From JAJTFW01 sp031411335 (GTDB taxonomy: Bacteria; Bacteroidota; Bacteroidia; AKYH767-A; OLB10), in NCBI GenBank assembly GCA_031411335.1, contig JANOAX010000121.1:1-45886 (forward strand): a stretch of DNA of 45,886 bases, in the 5' to 3' direction. Positions 26,401 to 35,600 of this stretch are shown here, one piece after another. Position numbers and translations under genes: made by a program. Position 1 is the first letter of the stretch. Each line of letters starts with the position of its first letter. A model generated the notes under the pieces. It saw nothing but the letters and a program-made list of their open reading frames with translations. It had not been told where the DNA came from and made no database searches.

Positions 26401-27190
26401 ATGAAAATGCACCATGAATAGGACTTTCCACTGGCAACGGTAGTACACGGTATTGTGCTGTTCCAGAACCTGGTGTTGGCAACGGGAGAGGAGCGGGATG
26501 AGCTGCTTGTGAAGCATGATCATGAGGATGATCAAAAGCACATGACACCACCCAATCATTTTTTTCAAGGTACTGACCTGTGAGTGCATCCACGCGTACA
26601 TTCCACCAATGCGATCCCGTTTTAAGATCTAGATTCACATTCCATGCGAGTTTCACTCCTTTAGCGGTGGGAACATACATCAACTCTACAGTAACAGGAG
26701 AAGAAGCTATTGTTGGCATATTGAAAAAATGCTTTCTTCCTTCCTTTTCTACTTTCACTACTTGTCCTGTGGGTGTTGCAGACAATTCCAAGTGTTGCAG
26801 TGCGAATTGTATGGCTTGTTGCGGGGAGATGGAAGGTTGGTCAGCATTTATTTTACTATCGAGGTTTGACACAAACGGCGGCGTTAACCCATAGGCCTTA
26901 CCGTTACGAATGGCTATTGCAGCAATGGCATTAAACACTGGGATTTTTTTATAGTGTTGTTGAATGTACACATGCTGGATGCTGGTTCTTTCATCTGTAT
27001 ACTGGTTAGAAACCATCCAAGAAAAAACATCCCTCTCTGTTAGATTAAAGGCTTTTTGATTTTCTTGAAGGAAAGATTGAACAACTGTATTAGACTGTTG
27101 AGCTGTTGCTAATGACAACATAGTACCGCATAAGAAACCGATAAGGAATAATTTTTTAACCATTGGTTTAAGAAGTGAACACATTTTCAT
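23432..27190 (-). CDS. Secreted M36 (fungalysin-type) zinc metalloprotease with PA and PKD domains
   Basis: 1252 residues from ATG at 27190; a TTG at 27217 adds 9, and an ATG at 27163 (MVKKLFLIGFLCGTMLSLATAQ) gives a cleaner signal peptide. A fungalysin/thermolysin-type propeptide (FTP-like, about 30-205) precedes the catalytic region. The zinc motif is HEYGH (577-581), with the third ligand Glu in GEGWSDWLG downstream. A PA domain (GKIALIDRGNCSFYIKTEFA) is inserted before the motif. A PKD domain follows (FTDASTNIPQSWFWNFGDG), then a module with FYISSNGFIGFTPG, an Ig-like stretch, and a final beta-module (LSLRAFIEGLKAGPG...ETWSKLPV). It would cleave proteins outside the cell after removal of the propeptide. 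The C-terminus stops at FDLTTP without a sorting domain and looks truncated. Confidence 0.9.
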   Translation of the reverse strand: MKMCSLLKPMVKKLFLIGFLCGTMLSLATAQQSNTVVQSFLQENQKAFNLTERDVFSWMVSNQYTDERTSIQHVYIQQHYKKIPVFNAIAAIAIRNGKAYGLTPPFVSNLDSKINADQPSISPQQAIQFALQHLELSATPTGQVVKVEKEGRKHFFNMPTIASSPVTVELMYVPTAKGVKLAWNVNLDLKTGSHWWNVRVDALTGQYLEKNDWVVSCAFDHPHDHASQAAHPAPLPLPTPGSGTAQYRVLPLPVESPIHGAFSFLNDPSEPVPSPYGWHDTNGATGVEYNITRGNNVYAYEDANNDNLPGYSPDGGALQTFNFPFHADSSNAYIRDASLTNLFYMNNRIHDVLYQNGFNEVAGNFQSNNYGNGGLGNDYVNAEGLDGGGTNNANFATPDDGTNPRMQMYLWTNPNSGSCTNSLTINAPASIAGLKSIATATYNPTNAFNITANIVLAQDGVGTSSDGCTAFTNAAAIAGKIALIDRGNCSFYIKTEFAQAAGAVGVIIANNVAGSTPPAMSGTPTVTITIPTISVNQADGNAMKTQLSSSVTVSSTIIICATPPQLDGSFDNGIVAHEYGHGVSNRLTGGPAASSCLQNAEQGGEGWSDWLGLILTIEPGDVGTMGRGIGTYALGQPTTGLGIRRYRYSTDMGINPQTYASLATSSGPHARGEIWCDAIWDMTWFLIRDFGFDANLQTGTAGNNIALNLVLKGMALQPCSPGYIDARNAILLADDIYYGNAHRCQIWEAFARRGMGFNAAQGSSNAVGDETVDFTYPTFCLNPTLPPIAAFTSNQTTAACPASIQFTDASTNIPQSWFWNFGDGQTSTQQNPLHAYSQPGSYTVKLKVTNTLGADSLTQTNYITVTTFSLTTSATPNSICAGDSVQLSASPSGSLVVSGYNVTGITYAPTIGSGTAVSLSDDIVSGALPIGFNFNFYGNTYSNFYISSNGFIGFTPGMVNGCCQGQNIPNPSDPDNFVAFAFNDLNPSVNGSVVNYFTTGTTPNRKLVVNYQTYHYNGTAFPMKGQIVLLENGNSIEIHADSIVSPAGNVTTQGVENANGTLATTFAGRNATVFTVYNNAVRFTPYSTYNYAWTPSTTMNNASIAAPKAAPTSTTNFNVIVTDPNGCTSAQTVNVIVTVCGSGSGLSLRAFIEGLKAGPGVMTPVLFNTGQSANPLDCDSITIELHNTTTPFALVYSVDALLNINGYASANFPVGALGNSYYIVVRSRNGIETWSKLPVLMNASTVFDLTTP

Positions 27191-27257
27191 AAGGGGAATT
27201 GATCTATAGTTTAACAAAAAAAGTAGAAACTGGTTTCCGGCCGTTTCTATTGGGATG

Positions 27258-27289
27258 GTAAGATAAGAAAAGTTTAAAAATCTTGCAAA
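27258..27289 (-). promoter_or_regulatory. Candidate promoter of the M36 protease
   Basis: On the minus strand TTTG (27286-27289), 20-nt spacer, TATCTTAC (27258-27265; 6 of 8). It would give a 5' leader of about 60 nt to ATG 27190. Confidence 0.4.
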
Positions 27290-27426
27290 AAAATTTGGTG
27301 AATCCCTTGAAATTAAGGGTTTTTGCCTTTTTTTAAATTATGTTTGTTATTTAAGCTATGTAGCTAAACCAATTGGGTGTAGCTTACGTGATACTTCTAT
27401 GTATACAAATATCTAAATAAACTAAA

Positions 27427-29466
27427 ATGATAAAAAAACCTTTTAACCTAAATGTAAAATGTACAATGGGGTTTGTACTATTACTGATTTCCTTGTTATT
27501 TTTTTCTTGTAAAAAAGATGGAGATAGTCTAAATGAAATTACCCAACAGACTGGCAAAAATGTAGTTAAAATTGCAGGTAGAGTTGTAGATGAAAATCAT
27601 ACACCGCTGCAGTTTTGTGATTTAAAGCTTGGTGCTACCACAATTACAACGGATGTGAACGGCGTCTTTTATTTTAATGATGTGTCTGTTAATGGGTCAA
27701 GAGCATATATATCTGCCGCCAAGCCTGGTTATTTCACCTCTGGAAGAGGTGTTATGGTAAAAAACGGAGTTGCTTATTCTCTTGAAATTTGCTTACATAA
27801 AAAAATAACACCGTATACCATTAATGGAACAAGTGGAGGAGTTGTTACTACAACGAATGGCTGTATTATTGAATTTCCCTCTGGATGTTTCGTAAACCAA
27901 AGTGGCCAACCTTTTTCCGGAACAGCCAATGTGTTTGTAAAATACTTGTCTACTGATGACGACAATTTTGCTCTACAGTATCCTGGCGGAGACATGGCAT
28001 TTAAAAGTAGTAATGGCGAATTATTTTCTTCATTAGGATTCGGAATCACTGGTGTCATCATAGAGGATCAATTAGGTGGATCATTGAATCTTGCCTTAGG
28101 TGTTAGTGCTACAATTAAATTTCCTATTTCAACTTCACAATTGGGTACAGCACCAATTTCAACACTCTTGATGAGTTATAATGAAGTACTAGGTGTTTGG
28201 GTGGAAGAAGGAACCGCTGCCAAAACCATGAACTATTATGTAGCATCAGTAAGCCATTTTTCATGGTGGATGCCCGGCATGAGTTCAGCATCATTCCCAA
28301 CTTTATCTGGCTCTGTAGTTGATTGTAATAATGTACCTATGCCAGGCGCATGGGTTGATCTTAATGGTGTTTACCTAGTACAGACGGATGCCAATGGTGA
28401 TTATACAACATTAGCATACCCAGGAACTTATAATATGTCGGTTAGTTATCAATTGGGAAGTCAACTTATCACTTCAAATGTGGTTTCTGTAACAGTTCCG
28501 ACTGGCTCTACCTCGAATTATCCGGCTCCCTTGATTACCGTTCCATGTCCTCCTTATATCACCTGCCAAGCAGTGGATTGCGGTGGTTTACCCATAGGCG
28601 CTTTTGCGTATGCTTCCTGGGGTGGGAGTAATACTTCAGTGTTATATTCAGCTTCGGGATATTTTCAGTTTGTGGTACCTCCTGGAGTGAATGCCTCTGT
28701 GGTGGTGTTTAATACTTCTTCCACAGCATATAATTCTGCAACTGCAGGCTCCCTCGGCTCTTTTACAAATATTGGAAATGTTACTTTATGTTATTCTGGT
28801 ACTGGAGGGTGTGGAGCCTTATCTACAATAACTGATATAGATGGTAATGTCTATAATGTTGTGACCATTGGAAATCAATGCTGGATGGCAGAGAATCTAA
28901 AAACTTCAAAGTATAATAATGGAGATCTTATAACATCCGGTTTGAATAATTCAAATTGGTCAACGGCAACCACAGGTGCTTGGTCGGCTTACAATACTTC
29001 TTTGCAGCATGATATTTTCTTCGGGAAATTGTACAACTGGTATACGGTAATTGACTCCAGAGGTGTATGTCCAACAGGTTGGCATGTGCCCGGCGAAGAT
29101 GACTGGAATGAACTTACAAAGTTCCTAGACCCCACGTATGATACCAATTTAACGAAAGAAAGTTTAACCGCTGGACTTATGATTCAAGATACAAGTACGT
29201 ATGTTTCAGGGCCCATTAGTATCGGCTGGGGGACTCCAAATCTTCCATGGTATGTGAGCAACCTAACTGGATTTTCTGGATTACCTGCAGGAGAACGTCT
29301 AGAGTATGGTAATTACCAATTTGTCAACCAATATACTTGGTGGTGGAGTGTAAATGATAGTGCTGGTTTAGGGACATGGGCATGGTCTCGAAGGTTAGCC
29401 TTTAGCTTGCTAAAAATATCAAAGGATCCTAACAGCGGGGAATCTATTCGTTGTGTAAAGAATTGA
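27427..29466 (+). CDS. FISUMP-domain lipoprotein with carboxypeptidase-regulatory-like domains
   Basis: 679 residues. The signal is a lipoprotein type with lipobox LFFS/C28 (LLLISLLFFSCKKDG), so it is acylated and membrane-anchored. Residues about 47-120 are a carboxypeptidase-regulatory-like (CarboxypepD_reg) Ig module (KIAGRVVDENHTPLQFCDLKLG). Residues about 130-280 form a beta-rich module (GGVVTTTNGCIIEFPSGCF). Another regulatory-like module lies at 290-370 (SGSVVDCNNVPMPGAWVDLNG). Residues about 463-679 are a FISUMP domain (DIDGNVYNVVTIGNQCWMAENL, GVCPTGWHVPGEDDWNEL, GFSGLPAGERLEYGNYQF, SIRCVKN). FISUMP domains are abundant in Bacteroidota/Fibrobacterota surface proteins; their ligand is unknown. 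It is transcribed divergently from the protease, across a 236-bp gap. Confidence 0.88.
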   Translation: MIKKPFNLNVKCTMGFVLLLISLLFFSCKKDGDSLNEITQQTGKNVVKIAGRVVDENHTPLQFCDLKLGATTITTDVNGVFYFNDVSVNGSRAYISAAKPGYFTSGRGVMVKNGVAYSLEICLHKKITPYTINGTSGGVVTTTNGCIIEFPSGCFVNQSGQPFSGTANVFVKYLSTDDDNFALQYPGGDMAFKSSNGELFSSLGFGITGVIIEDQLGGSLNLALGVSATIKFPISTSQLGTAPISTLLMSYNEVLGVWVEEGTAAKTMNYYVASVSHFSWWMPGMSSASFPTLSGSVVDCNNVPMPGAWVDLNGVYLVQTDANGDYTTLAYPGTYNMSVSYQLGSQLITSNVVSVTVPTGSTSNYPAPLITVPCPPYITCQAVDCGGLPIGAFAYASWGGSNTSVLYSASGYFQFVVPPGVNASVVVFNTSSTAYNSATAGSLGSFTNIGNVTLCYSGTGGCGALSTITDIDGNVYNVVTIGNQCWMAENLKTSKYNNGDLITSGLNNSNWSTATTGAWSAYNTSLQHDIFFGKLYNWYTVIDSRGVCPTGWHVPGEDDWNELTKFLDPTYDTNLTKESLTAGLMIQDTSTYVSGPISIGWGTPNLPWYVSNLTGFSGLPAGERLEYGNYQFVNQYTWWWSVNDSAGLGTWAWSRRLAFSLLKISKDPNSGESIRCVKN

Positions 29467-29556
29467 GAAGAACACATATTCTTCAATAATAAAGAAGACT
29501 TGACATCCGGCTTTTTTAATATTTTAGTGTTCACTAAATTTTATACTGGTTAACAT

Positions 29557-29594
29557 AAAAAAAGGGCAGGCTCTAATCAACCTGCCCTCAAAAA
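29557..29594 (-). terminator. Rho-independent terminator of the 2499-residue protein gene
   Basis: On the minus strand GGGCAGG (29581-29587), loop of 10 nt, CCTGCCC (29564-29570), then T7 (29557-29563). It lies about 31 nt past the stop at 29619. Confidence 0.88.
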
Positions 29595-29618
29595 AATAGT
29601 AGTTAAAATTCTATCTCT

Positions 29619-32600
29619 TTAATTACATTGTAATCCGAATTGTGAAACAAACAACAGGAAGTCATTCACATTAACAACACCATCGTTATTCATATCCTGT
29701 GGGCATCCTACGCATGGCAAATTAAATACACCTACAATAGATAAGAAATCATTCACATTGGTGACTCCATTATTATCGAAATCAGAAGAAAGTGTATTCA
29801 ATACCACTTGCACGGGTGCGGATGTACTTGTACAACCAGAAGCATTGGTGATGGTAACAGAATACGAACCTACTGTTTGTACGACAATGCTTGAAGTAAC
29901 AGCTCCATTCGACCATAAGAAAGTACTTCCAGGATTTGCAGGTGATGCAGTTAATGTAACTGATCCTCCTGGGCAATATCCAAATTGACCACTTGAAGAA
30001 GTTATCGTTGCTGTTATTGGGATTAATCCTTCATCTGTTGTTCCATTACAGTTATCATCGATATTATTACAAAGTTCGATAGCACCTGGATGAATTGCAT
30101 TATTATTATCATTACAATCATTCGCATTACTTACATAACCAGCAGGTGGAACTGGATTTGAACTAGATATCGTTTGTGTTGCATCTCCATAAGTATCTAC
30201 ATCAAAATCTCGGTAATAAGTGAATGATGAACAGCCTTCGTCAGTTTGTCCGTCACAATCATCATCAATTGAATTTGCACAAACTTCTGTAACATTAGGA
30301 TTAATTGAACTGCTTCCGTCATTACAATCTAAATTATTTACTGAACTATTTGCAGGGGCAGTACATGATAAAATAGCGGCACCAGCACCAAAGCCATCAT
30401 TATCAACATCTGCATAATATGTATTTTGTCCAGTGACAGATGGATCATTATTATCTACTAACCCATCGCAATCATTATCGATTCCACCGTCACAAATTTC
30501 TTGAGCGGCAGGATTAATTAATGCTACGGCATCATTACAATCTGTATTGTTAGTAGATGTGTTTGCGGGTTGGATACATGCTAATATGGCTGTACCTGCT
30601 CCAAATCCATCTCCATCAACATCGGAATAATACGTATTTTGGCCAGTGACAGATGGATCATTATTATCTACTAACCCATCGCAATCATTATCAATTCCAC
30701 CGTCACAAATTTCTTGAGCGGCAGGATTAATTACTGCTACGGCATCATTACAATCTGTATTGTTAGTAGATGTGTTTGCAGGTTGAATACAGGCTAAAAT
30801 GGCTGCACCAACTCCAAATCCATCTCCATCAACATCGGAATAATATGTTCCTTGACCTATAACTGATAGATCTGCGTCATCTGTTGATCCGTCACAATCA
30901 TTATCAATTCCACCATCACAAATTTCTTGTGCGGTTGGGTTGATCGCTGCTATTGCATCATTACAATCTGTATTGTTACTTACAAAACCTACAGGTGATG
31001 TGCAACTCAAAGAATCTTCTAACCCATTTCCGAAAGTATCTCCATCAAGATCTAAATACCATGTTGTAGGAGTAGCACCTGGTAATACTGTAAAACTCGC
31101 CGTTTGTGTTGCACCAACAAAATCAGTTACGGTTACAGAATAAACATTGGCATTCAAACTATCAGGACTTTGATCCGTGCTTCCATTACTCCATGCAAAA
31201 GTGTATGGATATGTTCCACCAAAAACTTGAAGTGTAATCAATCCATTATCCAGATTGGTACATGTTTCATTTGTAACAACACCGCTAACAGTTAATGGCT
31301 CACAAGCATTCGCAATTCCGTCATTATCTCCATCAAACAATTGATTTAGTGAACCAGGATTCAAATCAACTCCAGCCGTAACTCCATGTTCTTGAAATCC
31401 GAAAACTCGACCACCTACAAAATCGAAAGTATAAGGTCCGCCCACATTTCCAAGAATATCACCACCTACCCATATACAATGAGAACCATCTGCATTAAAA
31501 GTTCGGTACAACGCATCTGCATTAAACCCTGCATTTGGACTTAACACTGTAAAACCAAAATCATCTGCGTAGGCAAAATTTGATGCGCCATCATTCTCAA
31601 GCATACTCAAGGCTTCCATCACAACAAATCCGTTAAACGCACCTGAGTTGATGGTTCCATCATTATCAGCATCGAGGTCGGTAGTTAATACTGGAGCTGT
31701 ACCATATCCTAAAACAAATGTATTTGATCCATTTTCAATATCGGGATTAAAATCAAGTGTAACAACATTCGTTGCAGCATCGGGAGCAGGAAGTAAACCT
31801 GTAGCTGCATCTCTGATTAATAACAGACCATTGGATCCTGTACTGTAAGCCGAAAGATTAATACTTTGATCCACTACACCAGTTCCTGAAGCATCTCCTT
31901 CAATAATTAACAAAGAAACACCTGCTAAGGAAGTGTTAGGTGCCCCTTTGATTTCTATGTATTCTTGTCCGTTATCTGTTGAAGGTGGATTGATAAGAAT
32001 TTCTGAAAAGACAAATGCATTATTAATGGTAATATTAAGTGTTTCAGTGTCGGTGCCAGCTCCATTTGTTGCTGAAATCGAAACTTGAAAATTTCCAGAT
32101 ACCGTTGGAGTACCACTGATTATTCCCGCTGCATTCATTGATAGCCCTGCAGGAAGTGTTCCACTTATAAAAGAAGTTGGGGTATTTAAAGCGGTGATCG
32201 CATAATTGAAAGCTACACCTTGAACTCCAGTAACCGTTAAACTACTATTGATAATTGGAGCTGCAACAAAACCGTTAATTGTTACAAGTACACTGGTTGC
32301 TTTTTTATGATTTCCAGAAGCAAGATCTTTCGCAATGATGGCATCGTTATAATAAACGGCATCACCATTGTCTACTGCTAATTGCAAAATAGAACCATCT
32401 ACCAACGGCTCAGGCACATCTACAATACACTCAAATGATCCATTCAATGAAATGGAACTTAAAGAAGTGGTTAAAGCAACTGGCGCTTCTAAAGCATTTC
32501 CTGACCAAGCAAAAAGTACGAAGTTCGTAGGTGCGATATCGTTAGATGTTGCAACTGGTCCAGCAATAATTAAATATTGTCCAGAAGCATTCTTTTTAAT

Positions 32601-35600
32601 TTCACGAATTCCGCGTCCACCTAAATCTAATTGAATGGGAGTTCCGAAAATTGCATTAATACCTGTTGTAGGATTTGCACTGAATAAAGAAGTAAAATTA
32701 GTGACTGGAACAATGAGTGCTTTTGTGCGACTTGTTACTGGAACAATAGGCGCTCTAAATCCAATATAGGCCGTGCTGTTATCGGGAGCCATTACTAATC
32801 CTTCAATATTAAATCCAGATCCATCGGCTTCCTCTGGAATGACACCTGTTGCAGCACTAGCAACGAGTCCAAAATAATTGGCACCTAAACCATGACCATT
32901 ACTTTGATCCCATGCTAACAAATCTGTTTTAAGTCCATCATAACGTCCAACATAACTTAATGTCGTTGAACTACCAGTTCCACTTACATCCGTTGCAAAA
33001 ACACGACTTCTGTTTGGGCGATTGCTACCACTGGAAGAATTATCATGAGAACCTAACCAAAAAATTCGGTTCCCTAATTTTGTAGAAGATTCAATATCTA
33101 CTTCTCTTGGAATACCTCCTGAAATATCAGTTAATCCTAAAGAAGTAGTATAATCAAATGCATTCAGTGAAACGCCTGATTGATTGCGATTATAAAGACG
33201 GAGTGCTTGATTTTCATCGTCTGCTACAAACATATAATCTGCATCCATTTGCACTGCAGTAGAAGCATCACTTCTTCCGATATGGAATCGAGTTACTGAT
33301 GGATTTGTGGCAGCGGCTGAAGCAGCATAGTTTATAATATAATCCGTTGTGTTAACACCATCACCTACTGTAACGGTAATTGTTGAATAACCAACACCAC
33401 TTGGGGTGATTGTTAAGGTTCGCAAATTGCTTGCGCCTGTAATCAATAAATTTGCGTTTGTAACCACTGCAACATTACTACTGGTTGCAGTTACTGTTAA
33501 TGAAGGGGATAATGTCTCTGCATCATTCACAGAAAAAACAATTCCTAATGTAGCTGCTGGATCGGTAGGATCATTGATCACTCCACTAAATGCAAACGGA
33601 CTTGATGGAGAAGTTGTGGCTCCAGCATCAATATAATTAGAGGTGGAAGTTTCATTAAACGTTATTGTTGGCGAACTATTGACTGGGGCATCATTATCAA
33701 TAATAGTGATATCTTGAGTGATGGGTGTACCAAGAACAATTCCACTTGTTGGATTACTTAGCGTCAAGGTAGCGGTTTCAGTAACTTCCAAATCGAAATC
33801 ATTTACCACGGTAAATGTTATAGAACCCTGAGTAGCTCCTGCAAGAATTGTAATAGTAGAATTAGATAAAGTATAATCACCTGCTGTTATATTCAATCCA
33901 CTCACTGTTACATCTACCATCTCATCAACCAATACCGTTGCAGAAGTAGTTGCAGTAACCGTAATAACTGTTAAATCATTTTCACTTCCTGTATTAACAC
34001 TTACACTTAATGAAACTGAATTTGGACATGTAGGTTGAACCGTAAATGTCCAATCGTTAGCAGCAATAGTAGTTGCCCCTGTAGTATTCCAATTGGTAGA
34101 GGTATTTCCAATAGCTTGCAATAAAGCAGGAACGCAAGCATTATAAAGAGCAACCGTAGTACTGTAACGCAATGCAGATCCAGAAGGTGTGATAGCAGTT
34201 GTGCCTAATGTAAGTCCGGCAGGAATTGCACTTGAACTTGAACCAATCTTTGCAAAATAAATAAAGCTAGTAGCCGTAGTAGAAGTAATTGAAGAGGCGT
34301 TGTAAATATAAATCTCTTCGTTATTATTTCCGAGTCCAGCTCCGGTGGTGGAAGTATAGGTATACTGTGTTGTTGTAGTTGCAGCAGCACCCCATGGTAA
34401 AACGATTACAGTACCTGCAACAATAGTTTGACCTGCGTTTACAGTGAAAGAGGCTTCTCCTTCACTCAAATCTGTAAAAGTGGATGATCCAGCAGTGGCA
34501 ACTTCATTATCATTGATATAGAACTTTGTCCCTTCTGTTAAATCTTTCAATATTAATATGGCAATGTTGTCCGGCGATCCGCTTGTATTATATCCAATGA
34601 TTGCAATATCTCCGGCTCCTAAAACAGTTGGAGCCACTGTAATGTTAGCGGCAAGTCCGGCAGGTTGCGATAAAGAATAATTTCCAATTGCAGAACCAGT
34701 GATAGTATAACCACTAACGGTTACGGCTATCCCATTTCCAATTGCAGAAGAAGCAAATTGTGCTGTTGGCGTTCCTCCTAAAGTAACATTAGCTGCGTCA
34801 ACTGAGAGTACTCCAACTAAAGTAGCTGTTCCACTTAAGGTAGCATTCGTATTAGAGTCGAAGATTTTATTGTTAGCTGCAACTCCTATGATGGTAAGTC
34901 CAAGGGCGGTAATATCAGCAGTAATTCCAGTAGGTTGTAGCAAAGAATAATTAGCGACTTCCGCTCCACCCAATTGCAAATTGGTAGTAATTATTTTTCC
35001 GTTAGCAACATTTGCATCTGCAAAAGAGCCACCTCCAGAAAGCGTAACATCGTCCAAACCGATCACTCCAGATAACGAAGCGTTAAGTATAACTGCGTTT
35101 GTATTTCCATCATAAACTTTATTTTGACCAGAAGCACCAACTACTGTTAACTGTTTTTGATTTACGGTTAACACTTGATCAACGTTAGGTGCTGGATTAT
35201 AGGTTCCGTTCCCACCTTGTGAAGCAGTAATTGTTGTTACTCCGGCTCCTACTATAGTTACCACATTTCCTACAATAGTTGCAACATTCGTATTCGAACT
35301 TACATAACCTACTGTTAACCCTGAAGATGCAGAAGCTGTTAAATTAAAATCAGCATCACCATAAGTTACGTTAGCTAAAGGATTAAAAGTAATGGTTTGA
35401 TTTAACAATGCAGCGGAAGTAATATTTGCTGTAAGTCCTGCGGGTTGAGTAAGAGAATAATTTCCAGCCACTGATCCTGCTAATGAATATCCACTTACAG
35501 TAACCGGAATATTATTTGCGACAGCAGCACTTGCAAAATTTGCTGTATATGTTCCACTAATTGAAACTTCGCTTAAATCGGCAGTAATTACACCCACTAA

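Noticed and set aside
27217..27217. TTG start for the M36 protease
   Set aside because: ATG codons at 27190 and 27163 lie just downstream and lead into the signal peptide; TTG is less likely.
30208..31075. Intergenic tandem repeat or mobile element
   Set aside because: The 213-bp periodicity is a multiple of three and lies wholly in frame; it reflects protein modules.
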